Part shown: in pieces, positions 8,201 through 15,763 of the stretch
How the letters are laid out: the number at the start of each line of letters is the position of its first letter
Position numbering within the stretch: position 1 is the stretch's first letter
NCBI GenBank assembly: GCA_947165785.1
Contig: CAMVBS010000010.1
Coordinates: 1-48,458, forward strand
DNA from: an uncultured Clostridia bacterium
GTDB taxonomy: Bacteria > Bacillota > Clostridia > Saccharofermentanales > Saccharofermentanaceae
Direction of reading: 5' to 3'
Length of the DNA stretch: 48,458 bases
The notes under the pieces: model-generated
Told to the model about the DNA's origin: nothing
Seen by the model: the letters and a program-made list of their open reading frames with translations, nothing else
Databases searched by the model: none
Made by a program: the position numbers and the translations under genes

Positions 8201-10042
8201 ATGAGAAAGAACAAGACCATCAATAAGCCGAGCTTCATAAAGATCTTTTGTCTTTGTCTCGCAGTATTATGGGTGATAACGGCAGTGGTAAGCGGAATAA
8301 CGTATATGAAGACAGATGCCACGATGCAAATATACGAACAGGATAAGATGTATTCATGCCTCTCGTCAGTATCGTCATTATGTGAAGACTATTACATAGC
8401 CTGTTCAAATTATGAGCTGTTCAGGTATGACCCGGATCAGAGAGAAGAAGATCTGCTGCTTGCGTGCAAGAAAAAGTATGAGAAATTGATCTATTCCATG
8501 GATCTTGCAGCTGCCGAAGGGTTCTACACAGAACTTCATGTCAAAGGATATGATTTCGACAGGAACCCTTCCGGGGGAGAAGATGTTGATATCGTCAAGC
8601 CGACATTTACGAACGGGGTAGCTGCTCATTATATCTGGGATGTGGGAATGGTGATCCCTGACGAGAGAGAAGTCTACGGATGTGCTGTCGATCCTACGAC
8701 ATTGTCTTTTGAAAACAATGGGGAAAAGATAACGTTCGACAGATCTGACCGCCTCTCCGTCGAAGATACCGCCCTTGGGAAAGTGGAATCAAACATTATT
8801 CAGTACGATAACGATGTCGGGTTTCCCGCATGGTTTTTTCCGGGATTTTTATTACCTGAAACTTCAACCGGATACATAGCAAAGATGGTAAGTATCAACG
8901 ATTGTTATCTCGACAGGGAAAACATGAAGTTTTTTCCTCAAACTATAGTTACGTATTACGAAGGTCCGGAGCGGATCTGGACCAATGAGAACAGCTACGA
9001 TACGGATGATTGGTTCCTGTCATCTGTAGACATATTGAAAGATTCTCATGATGTCAGGACGAGCACTCTCGTCGTTCTTTATGAACCTCAGGATCTTCCT
9101 TCTTCTGACGACATTACGATTGCATATGACGGTCATACTTATCATTACTTGAATGATAAACCGCAGACTATATCTATCGGGATATCGAACGGTGCCAGTA
9201 TCGATGCGGAACTGGCAGACGAATTGGATGACTCCGGATGGGTCTTGTATATTGCAGCACCTGAATACGTAAGCTTTTTTGACAGGGCTCCTTCGGTAGT
9301 GATATTAAACTTTGCACTAAGGCTGTTTATTTCACTGATCATAGCATTGGTGATCTCATACATAGTCTTCATCAAGAGAAGATCCGTTTATCAGATCGTT
9401 GAATACAGAAAGAAAGTTACGGAGAACATGGCTCATGATCTCAAGACTCCGCTTGCCTCTATATCGGCTTATGCCGAGAATCTCGAGGAGAATATCAACA
9501 GTGACAAACGCGGTTACTATACCGAGAAGATCAGAGAGAATGTTAACGCGATGAATTCGATGATAGAAGGCGTACTTGATTTCTCCAGGAGTGATAATGT
9601 TTCGATCAGGGCGCAGCTTAAGGAACATTCGGTAAAGGAGATGCTGAACGCCGAATATGAGGCAGTCAGGGAACTGTTTGATAAGAAGGACATCTCCGTT
9701 GTGATCGAAGGCAAGAACGTCATTATCAAGACTGACGATAAGCTTTTCAGACAGGCGCTGAAGAATCTTATGAGCAATGCGGTCAAGTTCACCCGCAAAG
9801 GTACGACGGTCAGGATCGATATCGATGAAAGTAAGCTCACGATGGTCAATAAGACTGATGAGAAGATCGATAATATCGGTGATCTTAAAAAGCCGTTCGT
9901 CAAAGGATCCGGATCACGAAGTGAAGGAGTCGGAACGGGACTCGGATTATCCATTGCAGAAAGCTGCCTTGAGGCGTGCGGTCATAAACTCGATGTTACT
10001 GTCGAAGGTGATGAGTTTAAGGCTGTGACAGTCTACAGATGA
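8201..10042 (+). CDS. Two-component sensor histidine kinase
   Basis: The 613-residue partner of the 7515 regulator has a first membrane helix at about 12-35. A large extracytoplasmic sensor of about 330 residues follows, then a second helix at about 366-392 (LRLFISLIIALVISYIVF). The HisKA domain carries the phosphoacceptor H412 in ENMAHDLKTPLASISAYAENL. The ATPase domain shows an N box (FRQALKNLMSNAVKF) and a G2 box (GVGTGLGLSIAE). The usual DxGxG block is degenerate (TMVNKTDEKIDNIGDLKKPFVKG), as in several Firmicutes kinases of this layout. No HAMP is evident between helix 2 and HisKA. The large sensor domain was not recognised. GGAGG is well placed before the ATG. Confidence 0.92.
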   Translation: MRKNKTINKPSFIKIFCLCLAVLWVITAVVSGITYMKTDATMQIYEQDKMYSCLSSVSSLCEDYYIACSNYELFRYDPDQREEDLLLACKKKYEKLIYSMDLAAAEGFYTELHVKGYDFDRNPSGGEDVDIVKPTFTNGVAAHYIWDVGMVIPDEREVYGCAVDPTTLSFENNGEKITFDRSDRLSVEDTALGKVESNIIQYDNDVGFPAWFFPGFLLPETSTGYIAKMVSINDCYLDRENMKFFPQTIVTYYEGPERIWTNENSYDTDDWFLSSVDILKDSHDVRTSTLVVLYEPQDLPSSDDITIAYDGHTYHYLNDKPQTISIGISNGASIDAELADELDDSGWVLYIAAPEYVSFFDRAPSVVILNFALRLFISLIIALVISYIVFIKRRSVYQIVEYRKKVTENMAHDLKTPLASISAYAENLEENINSDKRGYYTEKIRENVNAMNSMIEGVLDFSRSDNVSIRAQLKEHSVKEMLNAEYEAVRELFDKKDISVVIEGKNVIIKTDDKLFRQALKNLMSNAVKFTRKGTTVRIDIDESKLTMVNKTDEKIDNIGDLKKPFVKGSGSRSEGVGTGLGLSIAESCLEACGHKLDVTVEGDEFKAVTVYR

Positions 10043-10069
10043 ATGCCTGATAAAACCTGATAACAAAGG

Positions 10070-10091
10070 GTCGGGAGGGAAACCTTCCGAC
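10070..10091 (+). terminator. Hairpin after the histidine-kinase gene
   Basis: GTCGGGAGG (10070-10078) pairs with CCTTCCGAC (10083-10091) around a GAAA loop, with one G-U pair. The immediate 3' flank is not T-rich; a seven-T run comes only at 10117-10123. It may be a terminator or a processing or stability hairpin. Confidence 0.5.
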
Positions 10092-10123
10092 TTCGCTCGG
10101 ATCCAGTCGCTGTTGGTTTTTTT

Positions 10124-10285
10124 CGAGAAGACAGAGCAACGGTAAAGGTCTATCCTGCGTATACGGATTCTTATGTGGCCTTGATCGGGAAGGCCGAGAA
10201 CGCCGAAGAGATGGAGAAGATCGACGACAAGCCTGAACTCGATCTTCCGGATGAGTACCGGAAGATAATAGATTCGCTTGGCTGA
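10124..10285 (+). pseudogene. C-terminal remnant of an unidentified protein gene
   Basis: A 53-codon open stretch without a plausible start ends in TGA at 10285. It reads REDRATVKVYPAYTDSYVAL and continues through IGKAENAEEMEKIDDKPELD to LPDEYRKIIDSLG. Amphipathic, charged composition and codon use (GAG, AAG, ATC, CTT) match the real genes around it. The preceding stop is only 20 codons upstream of position 10124, and the intervening codons run through a hairpin and a T-tract. I read this as the tail of a gene whose 5' part was lost by a deletion or rearrangement at about 10117-10124. The family is unidentified. It could also be chance. Confidence 0.45.
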
Positions 10286-10300
10286 TGGGCGAAAAAATTG

Positions 10301-10329
10301 TTGACATCCATAATCAATCGTGGTGTAAT
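10301..10329 (+). promoter_or_regulatory. aro operon promoter
   Basis: A consensus TTGACA (10301-10306), a 17-bp spacer and TGTAAT (10324-10329) lie 31 bp before the leader-peptide start. The predicted transcription start is about 10336. Confidence 0.85.
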
Positions 10330-10359
10330 ACTTCCGTAGATTTTTGGAGACGTAGGAAT

Positions 10360-10425
10360 ATGAATAAGAATTTTTACTTTGGCACATATTATTTCTTTTA
10401 CTACTTTGCTAACGACAAGGTATGA
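10360..10425 (+). CDS. Phe/Tyr-rich leader peptide of the aromatic operon
   Basis: ATG at 10360 follows GGAGACGTAGG in the 5' leader of the aro operon. The 21-residue peptide has the core FYFGTYYFFYYF at residues 5-16, followed by ANDKV and TGA. Five Phe and five Tyr make 10 of 21 residues, far above chance and just what a ribosome-stalling sensor for Phe and Tyr needs. E. coli PheL is the functional analogue, with no claim of sequence homology. The stop is followed after 45 nt by an intrinsic terminator (10471-10501) and then by aroF at 10558. Scarcity of charged tRNA-Phe or tRNA-Tyr should stall the ribosome at the core and favour readthrough into the operon. Confidence 0.85.
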   Translation: MNKNFYFGTYYFFYYFANDKV

Positions 10426-10426
10426 A

Positions 10427-10501
10427 GTGGTTTGTGCAAAAAAAGTTCGATGTCATTGATTGATAATAAGAACCGCACGGATCACTTCCGGGCGGTTTTT
10501 T
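10427..10501 (+). promoter_or_regulatory. Transcription attenuator of the aro operon
   Basis: The terminator stem is AACCGC-A-CGG (10471-10480) with CCG-G-GCGGTT (10488-10497), a 7-nt loop and a T-run to 10501. GTGGTT at 10427-10432, just after the leader stop codon, can pair with the 5' arm AACCGC (10471-10476; one G-U) and would then prevent the terminator: a candidate antiterminator. A ribosome that finishes the leader peptide would cover 10427-10432 and restore termination. The pairing assignment is mine and is only 6 bp. The terminator and leader peptide are seen directly. Confidence 0.75.
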
Positions 10502-10557
10502 GTTAGCAGGGACGTCCTCTGAATAGTAGTATTTGTAGCAGAAAAGAGGTAACTTTT

Positions 10558-11556
10558 ATGATCGCTGTAATTAAACCGGGTGTAACCGAAGAACAGCTCA
10601 ACAATCTTGTAGATTGGTTCAAATCACAGGGCCTGCGCGTCCATGTCTCAGAAGGAGAATTCAGGACGGTCCTCGGCCTTATCGGTGATACGACCAAAGT
10701 AGACATCGATCTTTTGAGCGGACTTGACATCATCGAGTCCGTAACGAGGATCAGTGAACCATTTAAGAATGCAAACAGGAAGTTCCATCCGGACGATTCC
10801 GTCATTGACGTTGGCGGTGTAAAGATCGGCGGCGGGAACTTTGCTTTTATAGCAGGCCCTTGCTCAGTTGAGAGCGAGAGCCAGATAGTCGAAGTAGCTA
10901 AGGCAGTCAAGGCTTCAGGCGCTTCACTTCTTCGAGGCGGTGCATTTAAGCCGAGGACATCTCCTTACGATTTCCAGGGATTGAAGGCTGACGGTATCGA
11001 CCTTCTCCTTAAGGCTAAGAAAGCTACGGGAATGCCTATCGTAACTGAGATCATGAGTACCGAGCATCTCCCGTTGTTCGAGAACGTTGACCTTATCCAG
11101 GTCGGCGCGAGAAACATGCAGAACTTTGAGCTCTTGAAGGCGCTCGGTAAGATCGATAAGCCGATCCTTCTTAAGAGAGGTCTTGCAAATACGATGAAGG
11201 AGTTCCTCATGAGTGCCGAGTACATCATGGCAGGCGGCAATGAGAACATCATCCTTTGCGAGCGCGGAATAAGAACATATGAAACATATACGAGAAATAC
11301 CCTTGATCTGTCGGCAGTTCCGATGCTCAAGGAACTTTCTCACCTTCCTGTCATCGTCGATCCTTCACATGCAACAGGCATCGCGAGAATGGTCAAGCCA
11401 ATGGCCATGGCTGCTGCGGCATGCGGCGCCGACGGTCTCATGATCGAAGTACATAACGATCCTAAGCATGCACTTTGTGATGGTGCACAGTCGCTCACAC
11501 CTGAGCAGTTCGATGATGTTGCCAAGCGCGTAATGAAGATTCGTGAGGTGATCTGA
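10558..11556 (+). CDS. aroF: 3-deoxy-7-phosphoheptulonate (DAHP) synthase
   Basis: This enzyme condenses phosphoenolpyruvate and erythrose 4-phosphate, the first committed step to chorismate. The 332-residue protein is of the type I-beta family: an N-terminal ferredoxin-like regulatory domain (about 1-70, MIAVIKPGVTEEQLNNLVDW) precedes the catalytic barrel. Signature blocks are IAGPCSVES, LRGGAFKPRTSPYDFQG, QVGARNMQNF, LLKRG, ERGIRTYE and VDPSHATG. AAAAGAGG precedes the ATG. It is first in the eight-gene operon, directly behind the attenuator. In related enzymes the N-terminal domain mediates feedback by Tyr or Phe, so control here is probably both allosteric and by attenuation. Confidence 0.96.
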   Translation: MIAVIKPGVTEEQLNNLVDWFKSQGLRVHVSEGEFRTVLGLIGDTTKVDIDLLSGLDIIESVTRISEPFKNANRKFHPDDSVIDVGGVKIGGGNFAFIAGPCSVESESQIVEVAKAVKASGASLLRGGAFKPRTSPYDFQGLKADGIDLLLKAKKATGMPIVTEIMSTEHLPLFENVDLIQVGARNMQNFELLKALGKIDKPILLKRGLANTMKEFLMSAEYIMAGGNENIILCERGIRTYETYTRNTLDLSAVPMLKELSHLPVIVDPSHATGIARMVKPMAMAAAACGADGLMIEVHNDPKHALCDGAQSLTPEQFDDVAKRVMKIREVI

Positions 11557-11558
11557 AA

Positions 11559-12395
11559 GTGAAGATAGGAATAGTTGGTCTCGGTCTTATAGGTGCATCT
11601 TTTGCAAAGGCATACAAAGAAGCGGGCCATAATGTCCTTGCTTACGACATTGATGAATCAGCGATCCTCATGGGCAAGCTCCAGGGTTTTGTAGACGGTA
11701 ACCTTACGAGGGAAGATCTTAAGGATTGCGATCTCGTTATCATATGCCTCTACCCTGAAGCAACGGTCAAGTATATCGAGGAGAATGCTTCCGCGTTTAA
11801 TAAGAACGGTATCGTAATGGATGCATGCGGTAATAAGAGAGTAGTATGCGACAGTGCGTTCAAGATCGCGGAGCAGAACGGCTTCACGTTTGTCGGAGCT
11901 CACCCTATGGCAGGTAACAAGTATTCGGGCCTCAAGCACTCGCGGGCAACGCTCTTTAACGGTGCTCCGATGGTTCTTGTCCCGCCTGTTTTCGATGATA
12001 TGAATTTCCTTGACAGGATAAAGGATCTTCTCGAGCCTTGTCAGTTCGGATCTTTCTGCCTTTCACATGCGGATAAGCATGACAAGATGATAGCATTTAC
12101 TTCGCAGATGGCGCACCTTGTATCGAATGCATACGTGAAGAGCCCTTCTGCGGCAGATCACCACGGATTCTCGGCAGGCAGCTACAAGGACATGACAAGA
12201 GTTGCGTGGCTCAACCCGACGATGTGGTCTGAGCTCTTTCTCGAGAACAAGGACAACCTTATAAATGAAATAGATCATCTTACCGAGGAACTCAATAAAT
12301 ATAAGAAAGCACTCGTTGAAGATGATCGTGAGACGCTTTGCAGCCTTCTCGAAGAGGGAAGGAAAAGAAAGGAAGAGCTGGACGGCTCTAAGTGA
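11559..12395 (+). CDS. tyrA: Prephenate dehydrogenase
   Basis: TyrA oxidatively decarboxylates prephenate to 4-hydroxyphenylpyruvate for tyrosine. The 278-residue protein has an NAD-binding Rossmann motif GLGLIGASFAKA and an acidic strand end at LAYDID. The TyrA catalytic block is FVGAHPMAGNKYSGLKHS, and the C-terminal helical dimerisation domain carries KHDKMIAFTSQMAHLVSNA and SAGSYKDMTRVAWLNPTMW. No ACT domain follows, unlike longer Gram-positive TyrA, so feedback must come from elsewhere. The start is GTG, 2 nt after the aroF stop, with GAGGTG 8 nt before it inside aroF. Confidence 0.93.
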   Translation: MKIGIVGLGLIGASFAKAYKEAGHNVLAYDIDESAILMGKLQGFVDGNLTREDLKDCDLVIICLYPEATVKYIEENASAFNKNGIVMDACGNKRVVCDSAFKIAEQNGFTFVGAHPMAGNKYSGLKHSRATLFNGAPMVLVPPVFDDMNFLDRIKDLLEPCQFGSFCLSHADKHDKMIAFTSQMAHLVSNAYVKSPSAADHHGFSAGSYKDMTRVAWLNPTMWSELFLENKDNLINEIDHLTEELNKYKKALVEDDRETLCSLLEEGRKRKEELDGSK

Positions 12396-12400
12396 TTAAT

Positions 12401-13426
12401 ATGAGAAGGATCAAAGTAAGAGTTAGGCACGGTTACGAGGTTATGGTCGGCAAAAACCTTTTGAAGGACTGCGGTAAGTACATAAACCTTACCGACACCA
12501 GGATCTCAAGGATATTCCTCGTAAGTGAGACGAACGTCGCTCCTTTGTTTCTCGATAAGACGGTAGACAGCCTTAAGAGGGCCGGCTATGAAGTCGTGAC
12601 CTATATCTTCGAGGCAGGCGAGCAGAGCAAGAACCTCGATGAGGTGGCAAAGATGCTCGGTATCCTTGCCGAGAACAGATTTACGAGAACTGATGCCGTA
12701 GTCGCACTGGGCGGCGGAGTAACGACGGATATGGCAGGTTTTGTAGCTTCGATCTTCCTTCGCGGCATCAAGGTCTTTCAGATCCCTACGACACTTCTTG
12801 CACAGGTCGACGCATCCGTCGGAGGCAAGACGGGAGTCGATCTTAAGGAAGGAAAGAACCTCGTCGGCGCTTTCCATCAGCCGTCACTCGTCATCTGCGA
12901 TTGCGACCTGCTGTCCACGCTGAACGATACCGTTTTCTCGGAGGGCATGGGTGAAGTCATCAAATATGCATTCATCAGTGACAGGAAACTATACGAGAAA
13001 CTCAAGACACGTCTTACAAAGACTTCCGACAAGCTCGAGGACATCGTTGCAAGATGTGTAGAGCTCAAGGCTGACGTTGTCGAGAAGGATGAACTTGATA
13101 ACGGACTTCGCCAGACGCTTAATTTCGGTCACACGATCGGCCACGTTATCGAGTGCAAGAGTAACTACACTGTTCCGCACGGTTTTGCGGTAGCAAAGGG
13201 CATGGCGCTCATCTCGCGTAAGAGCCCTGTATATAGCGATCTTGTGGAGATGCTCAAGCTCTATGAGCTCCCATATGAGGACGACATCACGGCAGACGAG
13301 ATCTTAGACGGCATACTGAACGACAAGAAAAAGCGCGGCAGCAAGATCACTGTGGCGATCGTTAACGAGATCGGCAAATGTGATCTCGAGACCATTGAAG
13401 CAACAGAACTTACGAGGTATCTATGA
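12401..13426 (+). CDS. aroB: 3-dehydroquinate synthase
   Basis: AroB cyclises DAHP to 3-dehydroquinate using NAD and a divalent metal. The product is 341 residues from ATG 12401. A GTG at 12392 overlapping the tyrA stop would add three residues, and neither start has a clear ribosome binding site, so translation is probably coupled. Family blocks are GEQSKNLDEV, VALGGGVTTDMAGFVASIFLRGI, PTTLLAQVDASVGGKTGVD and LKEGKNLVGAFHQP, plus metal ligands within ELKADVVEKDE, LNFGHTIGHVIE and PHGFAVAKGM. It overlaps aroA by 4 bp (ATGA). Confidence 0.95.
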   Translation: MRRIKVRVRHGYEVMVGKNLLKDCGKYINLTDTRISRIFLVSETNVAPLFLDKTVDSLKRAGYEVVTYIFEAGEQSKNLDEVAKMLGILAENRFTRTDAVVALGGGVTTDMAGFVASIFLRGIKVFQIPTTLLAQVDASVGGKTGVDLKEGKNLVGAFHQPSLVICDCDLLSTLNDTVFSEGMGEVIKYAFISDRKLYEKLKTRLTKTSDKLEDIVARCVELKADVVEKDELDNGLRQTLNFGHTIGHVIECKSNYTVPHGFAVAKGMALISRKSPVYSDLVEMLKLYELPYEDDITADEILDGILNDKKKRGSKITVAIVNEIGKCDLETIEATELTRYL

Positions 13427-14694
13427 ATCGCAAAGTGAGCATAAAGAACCTTAATCTGGACTTTAAGGTACCGGCATCCAAATCGGTGCTGCACAGGGAA
13501 CTTATCATAAGTTTTCTTCTTCTCGCGCTCGAAAACACTGACAACTCAGAACTTACAGATAAACTTACGACCCCTCTTGAGACTGACAACAAGGATATCA
13601 TCGCCACCAAGGGCTGCATCAGGGCCCTCGTAAACGCCAAAGGCGGCGATATCCTGATGCCATGCAATGAGAGCGGTTCGACCCTGCGTTTCATGATAAG
13701 CGTGGGAATGGCATATCTTTACCATAAAGGATTGGATGCAAGGCTTATATTCCTTCCGAAGGGCAAGCTCATCGACAGACCGATCGAACAGCTCGAGGCG
13801 TGTCTTGGCAAGCACGGCGTAAGCATCGTCAAAGACAGGGAAAACGGACAGATCATCGTATCGGGCAAACTTCAGGAAGGCAGGTTCGATATCGAAGGGA
13901 ACATCTCCTCACAGTACATCTCCGGACTTCTCATGGCGCTGATACTCCTTCCTCAAAGCGATGTAAGACTCGTGGGTGATCTCGAGTCGAGAGGATATGT
14001 GGATCTCACGGTCGGAGCACTTTGCAAGAAGGGCGTGGAAGTCGATGAGACGGATAACCTTTATTCGATAAGCATACCGTCAGACCTTAAGGTGGATGTC
14101 GATCTCGACGTTGAGGGCGACTGGTCAACGGCAGCGTTCCTTCTGAGCCTCGGAGCTCTCTGCAAGAACGGTCATATGACGCTTAGAGGTCTCAATCCCA
14201 AGTCCTATCAGAAGGACAAGTTCATCCTTTATATCCTCGCGGAGATGGGCATCTCACTGGAACATGAAGGTGACGCGGTAACCATCAAGGACAGGCAAAG
14301 ATCGGCCGGAAGGCTGGTACTCGATGCAGGCGATTATCCTGACATCGTTCCGTACGTTTCCGTCCTTGCCGCAGCATTTAAGGAAAGCACACAGATAATG
14401 AACGTCGATCGACTGAAATACAAGGAGTGCGACAGGGTACAGGCCACCATGGAAGCGCTCCGCGGTGTCGGCGTCTCATGCGAATACAAGAACGGCAGCC
14501 TCTTCGTAGAAGGCGGAATCAAGGAAAAGAAGAACGAAGACTTCAAGACATACGGCGATCACAGGATGGCACAGACAGCGTGTCTTCTTGCCGCATGGAC
14601 GGGTCTTACCATAAACATTGACGATCAGGAATGTGTCAGCAAGTCATTCCCGGGACTTTGGGAACTTCTCGACAAGGCGGAGGAAAAAAGATGA
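13423..14694 (+). CDS. aroA: 5-enolpyruvylshikimate-3-phosphate synthase
   Basis: AroA transfers enolpyruvyl from PEP to shikimate 3-phosphate. The 423-residue protein shows the family blocks in order: VPASKSVLHRELI (Lys and Ser of the substrate site), CNESGSTLRFMISV, SSQYISGLLMAL, SRGYVDLTV, VEGDWSTAAFLLSLGAL, DYPDIVPYVSVLAA, LKYKECDRVQATMEALRG, TYGDHRMAQTACLLA and CVSKSFPGLWELL. The PEP-loop reads NESGSTLRF where classical enzymes have N-x-G-T, so it is not a typical class I loop. The ATG overlaps the aroB stop (ATGA). Its end overlaps the aroC start by 4 bp. Confidence 0.95.
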   Translation: MNRKVSIKNLNLDFKVPASKSVLHRELIISFLLLALENTDNSELTDKLTTPLETDNKDIIATKGCIRALVNAKGGDILMPCNESGSTLRFMISVGMAYLYHKGLDARLIFLPKGKLIDRPIEQLEACLGKHGVSIVKDRENGQIIVSGKLQEGRFDIEGNISSQYISGLLMALILLPQSDVRLVGDLESRGYVDLTVGALCKKGVEVDETDNLYSISIPSDLKVDVDLDVEGDWSTAAFLLSLGALCKNGHMTLRGLNPKSYQKDKFILYILAEMGISLEHEGDAVTIKDRQRSAGRLVLDAGDYPDIVPYVSVLAAAFKESTQIMNVDRLKYKECDRVQATMEALRGVGVSCEYKNGSLFVEGGIKEKKNEDFKTYGDHRMAQTACLLAAWTGLTINIDDQECVSKSFPGLWELLDKAEEKR

Positions 14695-15752
14695 ACTCAT
14701 CCGAATACAATTGGTTCAAAGGAGACAGGATAAGCGTAGGTATCTATGGTGAATCCCATAGTCAGAGCATCGGCGTCAAACTTACCGGACTCGACTTCAA
14801 AGACCTCGATGAAGAAGCTCTCCGCGCATTCATGAAAAGACGTGCGCCGGGTCAGAATGCCTGGTCCACTCCGCGTAAGGAAGCTGATGAAGTCATCATC
14901 GACAAGCTCGAAAAAGGTGACTTCGAAGCACACATCCTCAACACGAACATAAGACCTCAGGACTACTCGAATCTTTTAAGGACTCCGAGGCCATCTCATG
15001 CCGATTTTACGGCAGGACTTAAGTACGGACCGTCCTTTAATTCATCGGGCGGCGGATCATTCTCCGGAAGGCTCACGGCACCTATGTGCATCGCAGGCTT
15101 TCTGGCGCTTTCCTACCTTAAGACAAAAGGCATAACGATATCTTCACACATCAAGTCCATCGCAGGCGTCGAGGATATCCCGTGTGAAGACTTAAGCCTT
15201 CTTCACGAAGTAAGGAACAAGGAATTCCCTGTGCTCGACGATACAAGAGGCGAACTCATGAAGCAGAAGATCGAGGAAGCAAGACAGGATGAGGATTCCG
15301 TAGGCGGCATTATCGAGACGGTGATCGAAGGAATGCCCGGTGGTATCGGCGGACCGCTGTTCGAAGGAATAGAAGGAAAGATAGCACAGATCTGTTTTGC
15401 GATCCCGGCATGCAAAGGCATCGAATTCGGCAACGGTTTTACGGCCGCTTCACTTCGCGGTTCACAGAATAACGACAGTCTCTTTTTCGAGGATGATAAG
15501 CTTAAACTTAAGACCAACAGATGCGGCGGCATCCTGGGAGGGATAAGTGTCGGAGGAGACGTTGCACCGATCGTATTCGATGCAGCGATAAAGCCGACAC
15601 CTACGATAGGAAAAGAGCAGATGACGGTCGATCTCGACAAGCGCGAGAACGTGACACTGAAGGCTCACGGAAGGCACGATCCGTGCATAGTCCCAAGGGC
15701 TGTGCCGGTATTCGAAGCAGCGGCGGCACTCGCGATCGCAGACTTGATCTAA
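14691..15752 (+). CDS. aroC: Chorismate synthase
   Basis: AroC performs the FMN-dependent elimination that makes chorismate. The product is 353 residues from ATG 14691, which overlaps the aroA stop and follows GGAGG; the open frame extends upstream but those residues have no family support. Family blocks are YGESHSQSIGVKLTG (usually GESHG, so Gly is Ser here), RRAPGQNAWSTPRKEAD, RPSHADFTAGLKYG, GGGSFSGRLTA, DSVGGIIETVIEGMPGGIGGP, EFGNGF and HDPCIVPRAVPVFEAAAALA. RPSHADFTAGLKYG replaces the longer RPGHAD..G..KY loop. It is fifth in the operon. Confidence 0.94.
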   Translation: MNSSEYNWFKGDRISVGIYGESHSQSIGVKLTGLDFKDLDEEALRAFMKRRAPGQNAWSTPRKEADEVIIDKLEKGDFEAHILNTNIRPQDYSNLLRTPRPSHADFTAGLKYGPSFNSSGGGSFSGRLTAPMCIAGFLALSYLKTKGITISSHIKSIAGVEDIPCEDLSLLHEVRNKEFPVLDDTRGELMKQKIEEARQDEDSVGGIIETVIEGMPGGIGGPLFEGIEGKIAQICFAIPACKGIEFGNGFTAASLRGSQNNDSLFFEDDKLKLKTNRCGGILGGISVGGDVAPIVFDAAIKPTPTIGKEQMTVDLDKRENVTLKAHGRHDPCIVPRAVPVFEAAAALAIADLI

Positions 15753-15763
15753 GGAGAATGAAG

